Source: a virus. From it: a stretch of 62,021 bases of DNA. The stretch lies in the IMG/VR virus record IMGVR_UViG_3300042306_001197, positions 1 to 62,021 of that record; one strand, given 5' to 3'. The notes beneath the pieces are model-generated. The model saw only the letters and a program-made list of their open reading frames with translations. It made no database searches and was not told the DNA's origin. Below, piece after piece: positions 14,701 to 23,908 of the stretch. Made by a program: the position numbers and the translations under genes. Within the stretch, counting starts at the first letter, position 1. Each line of letters opens with the position of its first letter.

Positions 14701-15366
14701 ATGACTACAGAACAAGCTTATATAAAGTTTCAGATAAAAGTTAATGACAACTTTGAAAATTCAAATGTTGCAGGAGATAGAGGTAGATTCGTAGTCTTAT
14801 TTAATGAAGCCCAGAATAAGATGGTAGAATACATCTTAGACAATAAAAAGAACGATGAATTAAGATACATCCAAAAAATCTTAGTATCTAACCACAAGAT
14901 ACAAAAGCATCAATCTGTTGAGTTTGCAGATACTTTCAAGCTCCCAAGCAATTACTTCGACATTTCATCAGCCTACTCAAAGGGCTCAAACAGTACTTGT
15001 AAAGACCAGAAGATAAATCTTTTTGAATTAAAAGATGATAACAAGGTAGAGATATTACAAGACGAGTTTAATAAGCCATCCTTCTTAGCTAGAGAGGCAC
15101 CATTTACAATCACATCAGACAGCTTACACGCTTACAAAGATTGTTTCACACACGATGAATTATTTTTATCTTACTACAGATACCCAGTACAAATTAGTAC
15201 AATAGTAGAAGATGATCCAGAAAGCCCTTTTAACGAGGAAAATAACCCAGAATTTGATGATAGATTTGTAGATAGAATAATATCTATGGCTGCAAGTTTA
15301 TTCAAAGGTAATAGCTCTGATCCTGCTTATCAACTAGATATGCAAAGAGCACTACAAAAAGTATAA
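14701..15366 (+). CDS. Probable head-tail connector (adaptor) protein
   Basis: This 221-residue protein begins TTEQAYIKFQIKVNDN. It has a helical N-terminal half with RFVVLFNEAQNKMVEYIL, the pattern of small alpha-helical adaptor proteins in which a long helix inserts under the portal. A beta-rich middle (FKLPSNYFDISSAYSKG) and a C-terminal FVDRIISMAASLFKGNS helix follow. Size and location between capsid and auxiliary proteins fit a ring/adaptor protein of the neck. It starts very close to the preceding terminator, so its expression probably depends on read-through. The family assignment is tentative. Confidence 0.6.
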   Translation: MTTEQAYIKFQIKVNDNFENSNVAGDRGRFVVLFNEAQNKMVEYILDNKKNDELRYIQKILVSNHKIQKHQSVEFADTFKLPSNYFDISSAYSKGSNSTCKDQKINLFELKDDNKVEILQDEFNKPSFLAREAPFTITSDSLHAYKDCFTHDELFLSYYRYPVQISTIVEDDPESPFNEENNPEFDDRFVDRIISMAASLFKGNSSDPAYQLDMQRALQKV

Positions 15367-15402
15367 TAACAAAAACAATAATTAACTAAATTAAAATTAA
15401 AA

Positions 15403-17370
15403 ATGGCAAGTCACGCACCACAAACAATCTTATTTGTTACTAACGAAGGTTCAGTAATGAGTAATGGCTACTCTACAAGATTAGCAAAAGGTCAGTTTGG
15501 TATTGTTGATAAAGGAGCTACTCCATCTGCATTAGGTATGGCAGTAGTAAATACTTTCCCAGCAACTCCAAAAGACAGATTATTCGAATTGAAATTGGGT
15601 ATCGCACCTTTAACTCCAACTCGTTCTCAATCTAACAAAGCATATTCATCTATGCCTTTCAAACTTTCAGAAATTGTTGACATCAAAGTTAACGCACCAA
15701 AGTTAGGAGTATCAGTAGATGAGTTTATCATCGGTTATGATGGGATTAACTACGATACAAGATTAAACCTACAACCTGGGGATAATGAAGTTATCGACAT
15801 TACATTAGCTGGAGAAGCTATTGGTATGTTGGGTTACCCAGAAGCAAAAGTAACAGTAAAACTTTACTTAGAAGCACCAAACGCTATCCCAGGACAAATG
15901 GTATCTGTTAACATGGAGAAAATTGTTCAAGAAGGTGTTGAAAGATTGAAACAAGTAACTTTATTAGGAGGAGTTCCTATTACTGAGTACATTGACATTA
16001 CTCCAGTAAATAGCTCAAACCCACAAACTGTAACAGGTACTGCATACACTTTCTTCAAGTTAAAAGTACAAGACGCAGGTAATGCAAGTGCATTAGGATT
16101 AGTTCAAGCACAATACCCAGCTCACTTAGTAAAAAGAGAAGAGTTTATTGGAGGTGTTTCTGAATATGTAATCTTAGCACCATCAAATACATCTTTGGCA
16201 TCATTTGCTCAAATTTTGTCTTCTCAAGACTCTGATTGTGCAGGATCTCCTGATTGTACAGATACAGTAACAAACATCGCATGGACTGCAGGCGAAGTTG
16301 GTACAGCAGTAGCTAAAACTTTTACTTTACAATTAGCAGATGACAAATGTGGAGAAGATAAGTTAGAGGCACTTCAAGCAGCTTACCCAGAATTGGCAAT
16401 CACTGCAGGACAATCTCAAGCATGTCAAACAGTTTATACTACTACAGTATTATCTAACATTGTTTCAGAAGAGTGTTCACCAATCTTAAGAGATTTATTC
16501 TTGGCAGAAGCACCAGCACCTTACGAATTTGTAAGTTGGGAAGCAGCACCAGTACAATACAATGGAATGAGTGCTATGGGTATTCACTTGAAAGGTAAAG
16601 TAAATATCTTTGCTGGATCAGAAGAATACAGAGATGAGTTACCATTCGTTTACTCTTCTACAAGAATCTCTATTGCAAATGCAGCTCCTGGACTTGTTTC
16701 AGAGTCATTCAAAATGGGATCTAACGGAAGATTCAATGTAAAATTACTTTCAATCGCAACTGAACCAGAAGCAGTAGGAGGTCAATTTTATGACTTAGAA
16801 GAGCGTACTAGAGTATACTTTGAAAATCGTCAAAGATTAGCAGGTAACAACTACGGTAAATTAGTATTAGGTCAAGAATCACACTTGAAACCAACAGTAC
16901 AATACGTAGATTACTCTATCAGAATCAGAACAAATCGTTTTGCTCAATCATTCTCAGGAGAGGTTGTTGAAAACATTGATTACCACATCTTAGTAGATGC
17001 TTGTAAATACCAAGGAGTTGAAGCATTGATCAACCAATTAGCTACAGCAGCTGGATTACCAACTGTACAAGCTTACCCGGCTAGTTCAAACACAACTACA
17101 ACTACAGCATCATCTAGTACAACTGCACCAACATTGTTTGGAGCTTATTCAACAGGTACTACTGATTACATCTGTACATACGGAGGAAGCTCAGTAGCAT
17201 TTAGTACATTAGATGGAAACAATTTCTGTAGCACTAATGGTATAAGTTGGTCACCAATGTTCCAATTACCTAGTTCATTTAACATTAACTACAATGGACA
17301 GATAAGACAATTTACTAACATGGGTAACAACATGGCATCAGCAGCTAGCGGATGTACTAGCTGTTACTAA
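15403..17370 (+). CDS. Abundant virion protein with Thr-linked C-terminal Cys domain (auxiliary capsid candidate)
   Basis: The 655-residue protein has a large beta-rich body and no signal peptide. Cys pairs (near 283-290 and 340-350) may form disulphides. Residues ~563-578 are a Thr/Ser linker (TTTTTASSSTTAP) leading to a ~75-residue C-terminal domain with the motif FGAYSTGTTDYICTYGG. A related FG-x-(F/Y)S...Y-x-C-x-GG motif follows a Thr linker in the long adhesin at 31343. Codon use is partly capsid-like (several CGT), suggesting high expression, and a strong terminator follows. By position it could be the auxiliary (decoration) capsid protein of crAss-like virions, with the C-terminal domain exposed as an adhesin. 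A sheath-like role is less likely in a podovirus. Confidence 0.6.
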   Translation: MASHAPQTILFVTNEGSVMSNGYSTRLAKGQFGIVDKGATPSALGMAVVNTFPATPKDRLFELKLGIAPLTPTRSQSNKAYSSMPFKLSEIVDIKVNAPKLGVSVDEFIIGYDGINYDTRLNLQPGDNEVIDITLAGEAIGMLGYPEAKVTVKLYLEAPNAIPGQMVSVNMEKIVQEGVERLKQVTLLGGVPITEYIDITPVNSSNPQTVTGTAYTFFKLKVQDAGNASALGLVQAQYPAHLVKREEFIGGVSEYVILAPSNTSLASFAQILSSQDSDCAGSPDCTDTVTNIAWTAGEVGTAVAKTFTLQLADDKCGEDKLEALQAAYPELAITAGQSQACQTVYTTTVLSNIVSEECSPILRDLFLAEAPAPYEFVSWEAAPVQYNGMSAMGIHLKGKVNIFAGSEEYRDELPFVYSSTRISIANAAPGLVSESFKMGSNGRFNVKLLSIATEPEAVGGQFYDLEERTRVYFENRQRLAGNNYGKLVLGQESHLKPTVQYVDYSIRIRTNRFAQSFSGEVVENIDYHILVDACKYQGVEALINQLATAAGLPTVQAYPASSNTTTTTASSSTTAPTLFGAYSTGTTDYICTYGGSSVAFSTLDGNNFCSTNGISWSPMFQLPSSFNINYNGQIRQFTNMGNNMASAASGCTSCY

Positions 17371-17394
17371 TAAAGTAAAGATAGATTAAACTTT

Positions 17395-17426
17395 AAAAAG
17401 GAGGAGCAAAACACTCCTCCTTTTTT
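17395..17426 (+). terminator. Strong intrinsic terminator
   Basis: AAAAAGGAGGAG pairs perfectly with CTCCTCCTTTTT around a 7-base loop, ending in a T-run. It separates the structural block from the long lysis/adhesin operon. No TAnnTTTG promoter is visible before the next gene, so read-through is expected. Confidence 0.9.
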
Positions 17427-17463
17427 ATATTAAAAAAATTACAACATTATAATAAAATAGAAA

Positions 17464-17928
17464 ATGAAAGACTATTTTGGGGGCATTGCCTTGACCATGA
17501 AAGAGTTCATAGCTTATATTGCAACATCCCTTATAATGTTTTTTACCCCAGTGGGGGGAATATTAATTGCAGTAGCAGTTGCAATAGCATTAGATACAAT
17601 CTTTGGAATATCTAAAGCAATAACAAAAAAAGAAAAATTAACCTCAAGGAGGGCCAGCCATATAGTCTCTAAGTTTGTATTATACCAAGCAGCAGTTTTG
17701 TTGATATTTACAATGGACAAATTTTTACTAGGAGAGTTTTTTAAAATATGGTTTAGTATAGAATTCTTTTTTACAAAGGTAGTAGCAATAATAATAATTT
17801 TTATTGAGATGCTTAGTATGAAAGAGAACTTTGAAGAAGCGTTTAATATCAACATATTTAGTAAGGTAAAAGAAGCTCTAAAAAGAACAAAAGAATTTAA
17901 AGAAGATATTCAAGAAATAACAAAATAA
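17464..17928 (+). CDS. Phage holin
   Basis: The 154-residue protein has about four hydrophobic segments: two close together at ~14-50 (FFTPVGGILIAVAVAIALDT), then ~75-92 (VLYQAAVLLIFTMDKFLLG) and ~103-120 (KVVAIIIIFIEMLSM). A charged Lys/Glu-rich cytoplasmic tail follows. The conserved ALDTIFGISKA, then the basic RRAS segment, and a central DKFL match the phage_holin_4 (toxin secretion/phage lysis holin) family. The protein makes inner-membrane lesions that release or activate the endolysin at 29222 in the same operon. Family assignment by pattern is good. Confidence 0.85.
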   Translation: MKDYFGGIALTMKEFIAYIATSLIMFFTPVGGILIAVAVAIALDTIFGISKAITKKEKLTSRRASHIVSKFVLYQAAVLLIFTMDKFLLGEFFKIWFSIEFFFTKVVAIIIIFIEMLSMKENFEEAFNINIFSKVKEALKRTKEFKEDIQEITK

Positions 17929-17935
17929 ATATAAA

Positions 17936-18484
17936 ATGTCACAGATAGTAGGAGAAATAAAAATAGACTTTGATGTAATACAATCAACAGTTCAGACACT
18001 ATGGGTCGGTGACAGCAGTGATTGGGTACACGCAGAAATATTACCTGCAACTATAGACGTAATACTTCCAGGCTCAAAAAAAGCCTTAGTATTCTCTTAT
18101 AAAAAAAATGCAATCACATCTCTAAATAGCCACAATCTAGGAATCACTTGTTTAAAAGGGGATTGTAAAGATGAGGTGTACGGAGACTTACCAGATGGTG
18201 TTTACACAATAACGGTAAAAAGTGGATACTCAAATTTTGAAGCCACAAAATATTATTTAAAAACAGATAGGATTGAACTTGAAGTTTCAAAGATGGTTGT
18301 AAAACACGGATTTGAATACTCTAAGTCAGACAAAAACTTCAGAGATAAAATCTACGAAATTGATTGGTTAATAAAAGTAGCCAAAGCTCACGCAAAATTG
18401 GGAGACTTTGTAAAAGCAGATAGATTTTTTAACGAAGCAAGAGAAGAATTAAAATCATTCGGTAACTGTAAAGACTGTATCTAA
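17936..18484 (+). CDS. Conserved phage protein, beta domain plus helical hairpin, unknown
   Basis: The protein has 182 residues. The first ~115 look like a beta-sandwich (DGVYTITVKSGYSNFEATKYYLKTDRIELEVS) that resembles the start of tail-fibre or baseplate-like modules. The C-terminal ~60 are helical with a TPR-like pair (LIKVAKAHAKLGDFVKADRFFNEAREEL), ending in Cys-x2-Cys (CKDC). It is tightly linked to the next gene (2-bp gap). Proteins of this two-part type are common near fibre genes in Bacteroidota phages. A role in fibre attachment or assembly is inferred from position only. Confidence 0.65.
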   Translation: MSQIVGEIKIDFDVIQSTVQTLWVGDSSDWVHAEILPATIDVILPGSKKALVFSYKKNAITSLNSHNLGITCLKGDCKDEVYGDLPDGVYTITVKSGYSNFEATKYYLKTDRIELEVSKMVVKHGFEYSKSDKNFRDKIYEIDWLIKVAKAHAKLGDFVKADRFFNEAREELKSFGNCKDCI

Positions 18485-18486
18485 AC

Positions 18487-18831
18487 ATGGCAGGACAACA
18501 AAACTATCTATATCTATCCCAAGAAGCCTATTATGATAAGGCAGAGGAAGAGATACTAAGATCAGCAGACTTATACTATATTAGTAAAAGGTTTGGTGTA
18601 GGAGAAGGACCGGATAAAGAAAAGCTTAGACATAATCAGTTATTCTACAACATCCTATGTACGGATGAATGTGAATTAATCGAATGGGTAAGTAAAAAAA
18701 TAAACGGGGAATTAGAAAAAAGACCTCATAAATTAAAAATGAAGGATCACAAAGTTTATGATATACCTTACGGATATGATAACAGTGATGATATCTCTAG
18801 CTGTTGTGCTTGGGGAGAATTAGAATGGTAA
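18487..18831 (+). CDS. Conserved small phage protein, unknown
   Basis: The 114-residue protein is mainly helical, with an LYLSQEAYYDKAEEEILRSADLYYISKRFG start, a central LFYNILCTDECELIEWVSKKINGEL segment and a Cys pair (SCCAWGELEW) near the end. It is acidic and aromatic-rich. It sits between the preceding two-domain protein and the fibre genes and probably works with them. There is no signal peptide or membrane helix. I do not recognise a named family. Confidence 0.65.
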   Translation: MAGQQNYLYLSQEAYYDKAEEEILRSADLYYISKRFGVGEGPDKEKLRHNQLFYNILCTDECELIEWVSKKINGELEKRPHKLKMKDHKVYDIPYGYDNSDDISSCCAWGELEW

Positions 18832-18855
18832 TCCTTTTTAAAAAATAAAAACACT

Positions 18856-19224
18856 ATGGCTGCTAATTCAGAGGTAAAGCATTACAAGGTAGTTGAACTA
18901 CCACAGTACCCAAGGCCTAATACAGTGTACTATGTAAAAGAGACACCTGACTCAGATGTAAAAACTTATATTACAGATTTAAACGGGGTCCCAGTACCAC
19001 TAAATGATGAAGTAGGAAATACAGTAGGCGATAAAAACTTTGAGTATATCCAGTTGTCTGCATCAAATACTTGGGAGATAGTACATAACCTAAATAAATA
19101 CGTTAGCGTAACTGTAGTAGACTCAGGTAATAATATGGTAATAGGAGATATAGAATATGAATCTCCAGACAAAGTAATAGTAAGATTTCAAGCATCTTTC
19201 TCAGGAAGAGCATACTTAAACTAA
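18856..19224 (+). CDS. Small tail-fibre-type protein
   Basis: The 122-residue protein has a C-terminal half with WEIVHNLNKYVSVTVVDSGN, then VIGDIEY, VIVRFQASFSGRAYLN. This is the typical terminal beta domain of phage tail fibres ('W.i.HnLgk.psVtvvds.g..v.gdv.y.d...v.i.Fs...sG.ayln'). The N-terminal part (YPRPNTVYYVKETPDSDVKTYI) is also a common fibre-cap module. It is likely a short fibre or a distal tip protein. A related end module is found in the next gene. Confidence 0.75.
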   Translation: MAANSEVKHYKVVELPQYPRPNTVYYVKETPDSDVKTYITDLNGVPVPLNDEVGNTVGDKNFEYIQLSASNTWEIVHNLNKYVSVTVVDSGNNMVIGDIEYESPDKVIVRFQASFSGRAYLN

Positions 19225-19238
19225 AAACATAAAAACAA

Positions 19239-20411
19239 ATGAAATTTTTAACCCACATAGATCTTAGTAAGAATCAACTACAAAACGCTGTAGTTCATCC
19301 ACTAGGAACAGCTCCTTCAGGAGGAGTAGAAGGACAAATTTATTACAATTCTACAATAGGGGATAAAAAACTTTATATACACAATGGTTCCACTTGGACA
19401 CCAGTAGGAGACATAACAAGCGTAGTCTCAACAACACCACAACTAGTAGTAACTAGCGGAACATCTGGAGATGTATCCTTAGCAATAAATATTGCACCAA
19501 GTATAGCAAATGGCGGAGCAGGTTTAGTAACATCAGACTTAGTCTATGATTACATAGACGCACTTGATTTAGTAAATTCTGTAATTGCAGGAAATGGAAT
19601 AACTGTTTCTTCAGCAACTGGAAACGTCACTATATCTCACTCTGATACATCGTCTGTAAGCAACGTTATCGCATCTGGGAGAACTTATCTTACCGGATTA
19701 ACTTTTGATACGTTTGGACACGTCACAGGAGTTACAACAGGAACAGAAACCGTTGTAGATACAAACACAACATATGATTTATCAGTAGTTGGGCAATTAA
19801 GCGGAGCTTTGTTATCCTTAATAGGTAATGATTCTACTACAGATAGCATATTTATTGGAGGAACACCAAACGAAATAACTGTTGGAGCAGTTGGCACTAC
19901 AATTTCTATAGGATTACCTGATGATGTAACCATCACAAACAACTTAGTAATAGGTGGAAACTTAACAGTATCAGGAACAGTGACAACTGTAAATACTGAA
20001 ACTATTTTACTTGCTGATAATATTATTACATTAAATAGTAATGCTACCGGAACACCAACTGAAAATGGAGGTATTGAAGTAGAAAGAGGCAGCTCTGCAA
20101 ATGTTTCAGTTATATGGAACGAAGCTACAGATAGATGGCAGTTTACAAATGACGGAACAACTTATTATAACATACCAGTTGGACCAGATGCCACCCAAGA
20201 TTCTTACACAACAACTTTAACAGCCACTTCTGGAGCACAAGTAGTAACTCACAACTTAGGCTCAAGAAATGTAATAGTACAATTATACGATACAATTACT
20301 TACGAGACTTTATACGCTGATATTGTAAGAACATCTTCAAATGATGTTACAGTAACTTTCGTATCAACTCCACCAAATGCAGTAATTGCAATGGTACAAC
20401 TTATTGACTAA
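19239..20411 (+). CDS. Tail fibre protein
   Basis: The 390-residue protein has a fibrous composition (Gly, Ser, Thr, Val, Ile, Asn; almost no Cys). It begins with the module GQIYYNSTIGDKKLYIHNG and W-T-P-V, common near fibre N-termini. Repeated collagen-free beta segments follow, and VIGGNLTVSGTVTTVNTET marks the usual 'v.vgGnLtV.G' stalk turn. The C-terminus (VVTHNLGSRNVIVQLYD) has the same HNL... terminal fold as the previous gene. Likely a trimeric receptor-binding or accessory fibre. It lies upstream of the S74 fibre in the operon. Confidence 0.8.
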   Translation: MKFLTHIDLSKNQLQNAVVHPLGTAPSGGVEGQIYYNSTIGDKKLYIHNGSTWTPVGDITSVVSTTPQLVVTSGTSGDVSLAINIAPSIANGGAGLVTSDLVYDYIDALDLVNSVIAGNGITVSSATGNVTISHSDTSSVSNVIASGRTYLTGLTFDTFGHVTGVTTGTETVVDTNTTYDLSVVGQLSGALLSLIGNDSTTDSIFIGGTPNEITVGAVGTTISIGLPDDVTITNNLVIGGNLTVSGTVTTVNTETILLADNIITLNSNATGTPTENGGIEVERGSSANVSVIWNEATDRWQFTNDGTTYYNIPVGPDATQDSYTTTLTATSGAQVVTHNLGSRNVIVQLYDTITYETLYADIVRTSSNDVTVTFVSTPPNAVIAMVQLID

Positions 20412-20431
20412 CAGACAAACAAAACCAATAG

Positions 20432-22882
20432 ATGTCTCAAAAAATATACTCAAACCTTGATATAAAAGGTAACGCCACAATTGGTGATATAGCCAACGCT
20501 ACGTCAGATACAGATAAATTTCTTGTATCCGATGCTGGCGTTGTTAAGTATAGAACAGGTTCTGAAATGTTGTCTGATTTAGGCGTAGCTCCTGGAGTAG
20601 CATCTAATATACAACACCAAGTAAAAGCAGGTGTTGCTATCAATAAAGGACAAGCTGTTTACGTAACAGGAGCAGACGGTACTAATATGATTGTCGGCCT
20701 AGCTTCAAATGCATCTGAAGCAACCTCTTCTAAAACAATGGGACTAATGACATCAACAGTTGCAGCTAATGGTTTTGGCAACGTTGTGGCAGAAGGTCTT
20801 TTAGCAGGATTAGATACAAGTACAGCTAATGCAGGTGATCCTGTATGGTTGGGTACAAATGGTAGTCTTATATACGGATTAGCCAACAAACCATACGCTC
20901 CAGCACATTTAGTATTTATAGGTATTGTTACCAGAGTAAATAATAACAATGGTGAGATATTTGTTAAAGTACAAAATGGATTCGAGCTTAATGAAATACA
21001 TGATGTAGATTTAAAAACCACCACTCCTTCAGGAAATGAAATACTTGCATTTGAAGGTGCACCAGTTAATTTATGGAGAAATAAAACAATACCATCTGTA
21101 TTAGGCTATACACCTGTATCACAAGCAAGAACATTAACAATAAATGGTACTACATTTGACTTGTCAGCAGACAGGTCTTGGACTATAGCATCAGGAGTAA
21201 CTAGTTTTAATACTAGGACTGGAGCAATCACTTTGACATCAGGAGATGTTACAGGGGCTTTAGGATATACACCTTATAATTCATCAAACCCTGCTGGTTA
21301 TATTTCTTCTTATACAGAAACTGATCCAACAGTTCCAGCACATGTAAAAAGCATAACTACGACAGAAAAGTTAAATTGGAATACAGCATTTAGTTGGGGC
21401 AACCATGCTTCAGCTGGTTATGTACCTTCAGCAAGAACAATAACTATTAATGGTACAACACAAGATCTATCAGCTAATAGAAGCTGGACGGTAAGTGGAA
21501 CAGATAATACAAAGCTTCCGTTAACAGGGGGAACTTTGAGTGGTGCATTATTTATGACATCGTCTTATCCATATATACAATTTAATGATACAGTAAGCAC
21601 TACTAAGTCTGCTTATATACAGTATGGGGTTACATTAGGTGGAGGCGGAGCTGGAGGAGGTGGATATTTATTAAACTATTCTCAAGATAGACCATTTGGA
21701 TGGACTGTTGGCGGCAATCAAGGTGTAATGACTATTGATACAGTTGGAAATGTGCAGGCTTTAACTTCTTTAAGAGCACCTATATTTTATGATTCAAACG
21801 ACACAACTTATTATATTGATCCAGCTAGTAATGGGACTAGAGCGGCATTTTTAAATGGTAACGTTTGGATTAGACCCAAGTCTGAATCTTATGGCGAAGG
21901 TATTGCATTTCTTATGCCAAGTCAAAGTACTTGGGGTGGATTAAGATGGGTAAGAAGTACAACTGATTTTACAGGAGCGTGGGCTTTTGGTTATTTTGGA
22001 AATGAAGCAAATAACGATATAGGTTTTCATAACGGTACAAATGGGTGGAGATTAGATCAATCGTTTAATATGACATCAATAGGGTCTGTTAGATCACCTA
22101 TCTTCTACGACTCCAACAATACTGGCTATTATGTAGATCCAGCAAGTACTAGTAATACAAATACTATGCTTGCATACCAATATCAAGGTAATGGTAACGT
22201 AGGTGGAACAGGTGCTGCATCATGGCACCCATCAGGGATATATTGCGGTAGCACCATGTGGCAATATGGAGCAATGTATAAAAACTATACTGATATATGG
22301 GATGTAAACAATGTTTACGCCAGAGGTTGGTTTAGAAACTATGGTAATCAAGGTATATATAATCAAGACTATGGAGTTCATTTTTATGCACAAAGTTCAA
22401 GTGCTTGGACTATAACAGGCAGCGGTGGAAATATAGAATTACAATTTAGATCTAACCACAACTCCACATTAAGAGGCTATGTATATGCAGACACATCAAA
22501 TAACATAGGCTTTTTAACCTCAGGAGGCGGATGGAGATTAAGATGCGATGACTCTGGTAATGCGATTGCTACAGGAGACGTTACAGCATACTCAGATAGA
22601 AGGGTAAAAGAAAATATAATTACAATTGAAAAACCATTAGACAAAGTTTTATCTTTGAGAGGGGTATACTACAACAGGATTGACTCAGATGATAAACAAA
22701 GAAAGGTAGGAGTTATTGCTCAAGAAACTTTAGAAGTTTTACCCGAAGTTGTTGGTCAAGATACTGATGGTATGTATAACGTAGCTTATGGGAATATCAC
22801 AGCAGTATTAATAGAGGCAATAAAAGAACAACAAACACAAATAGAGGAACTAAAAAAATTAGTTAACGAATTAAAAAAATAA
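20432..22882 (+). CDS. Tail fibre with C-terminal self-cleaving S74 chaperone
   Basis: An 816-residue protein. The stalk has paired fibre modules, including repeated LTINGTTFDLSADRSWT/TINGTTQDLSANRSWT and two FYDSN(D/N)T-x-YYxDPAS repeats (near 452 and 556). The last ~100 residues are a peptidase S74 intramolecular chaperone: AYSDRRVKENI with the predicted catalytic S721-D722, then YYNRIDSDDKQRKVGVIAQE and a coiled-coil end (QIEELKKLVNELKK). In this family the chaperone trimerises the fibre and cuts itself off just before the Ser. So the mature fibre should be about 720 residues. The main candidate for receptor binding in this part of the operon. Confidence 0.9.
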   Translation: MSQKIYSNLDIKGNATIGDIANATSDTDKFLVSDAGVVKYRTGSEMLSDLGVAPGVASNIQHQVKAGVAINKGQAVYVTGADGTNMIVGLASNASEATSSKTMGLMTSTVAANGFGNVVAEGLLAGLDTSTANAGDPVWLGTNGSLIYGLANKPYAPAHLVFIGIVTRVNNNNGEIFVKVQNGFELNEIHDVDLKTTTPSGNEILAFEGAPVNLWRNKTIPSVLGYTPVSQARTLTINGTTFDLSADRSWTIASGVTSFNTRTGAITLTSGDVTGALGYTPYNSSNPAGYISSYTETDPTVPAHVKSITTTEKLNWNTAFSWGNHASAGYVPSARTITINGTTQDLSANRSWTVSGTDNTKLPLTGGTLSGALFMTSSYPYIQFNDTVSTTKSAYIQYGVTLGGGGAGGGGYLLNYSQDRPFGWTVGGNQGVMTIDTVGNVQALTSLRAPIFYDSNDTTYYIDPASNGTRAAFLNGNVWIRPKSESYGEGIAFLMPSQSTWGGLRWVRSTTDFTGAWAFGYFGNEANNDIGFHNGTNGWRLDQSFNMTSIGSVRSPIFYDSNNTGYYVDPASTSNTNTMLAYQYQGNGNVGGTGAASWHPSGIYCGSTMWQYGAMYKNYTDIWDVNNVYARGWFRNYGNQGIYNQDYGVHFYAQSSSAWTITGSGGNIELQFRSNHNSTLRGYVYADTSNNIGFLTSGGGWRLRCDDSGNAIATGDVTAYSDRRVKENIITIEKPLDKVLSLRGVYYNRIDSDDKQRKVGVIAQETLEVLPEVVGQDTDGMYNVAYGNITAVLIEAIKEQQTQIEELKKLVNELKK

Positions 22883-22887
22883 GTAAA

Positions 22888-23241
22888 ATGGCAATAACAT
22901 TTGAATTTTTAACAGATGATACAATGAAGTTAGAGATAGCCCCAGTATTAGGCAATCTTGAACAAGTTGTTACAAGAGTTAGATACAACTACGTAGGAAC
23001 AAACGAAAATGGTGTTAGATCTACTTTTCCAGGAGCAACGCCTATGCCTTTACCGGAAGATACAGAAAACTACATCCCATTTTCACAATTGCAACCAGAG
23101 AACATTGTATCTTGGTTAGAAGCTGTAGCGGATATAGCTCATATGCAATTAACAATTACTAAAAGCATAGAAGCTCAAATAAACCCTAAGTATGAATCTG
23201 TACCTTCTCCTTGGGCAAATACAACAACACCACAAATATAA
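22888..23241 (+). CDS. Small fibre-associated protein, unknown
   Basis: The 117-residue protein starts 5 bp after the S74 fibre. The N-terminal half is beta (FEFLTDDTMKLEIAPVLGNLEQVVTRVRYNYVGT), the middle holds PLPEDTENYIPFSQL, and the C-terminal part is a helix (VSWLEAVADIAHMQLTITKSIEAQI). The pattern resembles small proteins that accompany fibres in marine and Bacteroidota phages. It may be a fibre assembly helper or a minor tail protein. No catalytic motif or signal peptide. Confidence 0.7.
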   Translation: MAITFEFLTDDTMKLEIAPVLGNLEQVVTRVRYNYVGTNENGVRSTFPGATPMPLPEDTENYIPFSQLQPENIVSWLEAVADIAHMQLTITKSIEAQINPKYESVPSPWANTTTPQI

Positions 23242-23247
23242 TAAATT

Positions 23248-23625
23248 ATGCCATTACCTTGCAGCGGAACAATAAGCATATCTCAAATTAGATCAGAGTT
23301 AGGTACTGGAACCGGATCACTTAGGGCACTAAGCAGCCTTGCTGGAAAGAGTATACCAGACTCTATGTCTGAGTTTTGGTGCTACACAAACTGTCCTCCT
23401 GCTTGGCAATACTACACACAATATTGCGATGGATGTACATTAGTATATATGTATCATAACGGAAGCTGCGGATACTACTACAGCTATCAGTATGACTCAC
23501 CAGCATGTGGTTGTGGAGGAACATATTTCTGCCAATCTTATCCAGGAGATCCTTGTTTTATTACTTCAAGCCCTTGTTGGCAATTAGGTCTGTATGACTG
23601 TGGCGGAGGTGGAGCTATTCAATAA
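23248..23625 (+). CDS. Cys/Tyr-rich small virion protein
   Basis: A 125-residue protein. The start, SGTISISQIRSELG... LRALSSLAGKSIPDSMSEFW, matches the short N-terminal anchor module of many phage fibre proteins ('isls.i..e.g....sl..ls...g...p.smsef.g'). The rest is unusual: 14 or so Cys, many Tyr and Gly, in patterns such as YCDGCTLVYMYHNGSCGYYYSY and a Gly-rich end. It has no signal peptide, so disulphides would form only after lysis or in the extracellular virion. Likely a small adhesive tip. The anchor is recognised by pattern; the Cys-rich part is not assigned. Confidence 0.7.
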   Translation: MPLPCSGTISISQIRSELGTGTGSLRALSSLAGKSIPDSMSEFWCYTNCPPAWQYYTQYCDGCTLVYMYHNGSCGYYYSYQYDSPACGCGGTYFCQSYPGDPCFITSSPCWQLGLYDCGGGGAIQ

Positions 23626-23639
23626 TAAAAAAATAAATT

Positions 23640-23882
23640 ATGATAATATATCTAAAAGCAGAAACAGGAGTAATTAAAATTGATAGCGATACAAAACAAG
23701 CATTATCAATATGGGAAGACCCTAATGGAGATAGAGTAATATGTAGCACACTAGATGAAAGCACATATGGTTTAATGACTGTAGCTAAAGTACAAGAAGG
23801 TTTCTTTACTGAAATAACAGAAGAGGAATTTTTAATTAAAAAAGATCAAGTAAAAAATAAATTAACTAACCTTGGATTTTAA
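23640..23882 (+). CDS. Small unknown protein
   Basis: This 80-residue protein consists of a beta-rich N-terminal half (IIYLKAETGVIKIDSDTKQALSIWEDPNGDRVICS) followed by VQEGFFTEITEEEFLIKKDQVKNKL. The C-terminal 'teiteeEFlikkdqV...l' form is common in small phage proteins linked to fibres. No signal peptide. Function unknown. Confidence 0.6.
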   Translation: MIIYLKAETGVIKIDSDTKQALSIWEDPNGDRVICSTLDESTYGLMTVAKVQEGFFTEITEEEFLIKKDQVKNKLTNLGF

Positions 23883-23908
23883 TTCAGAACACTTAAAAAA
23901 ATAATCAA

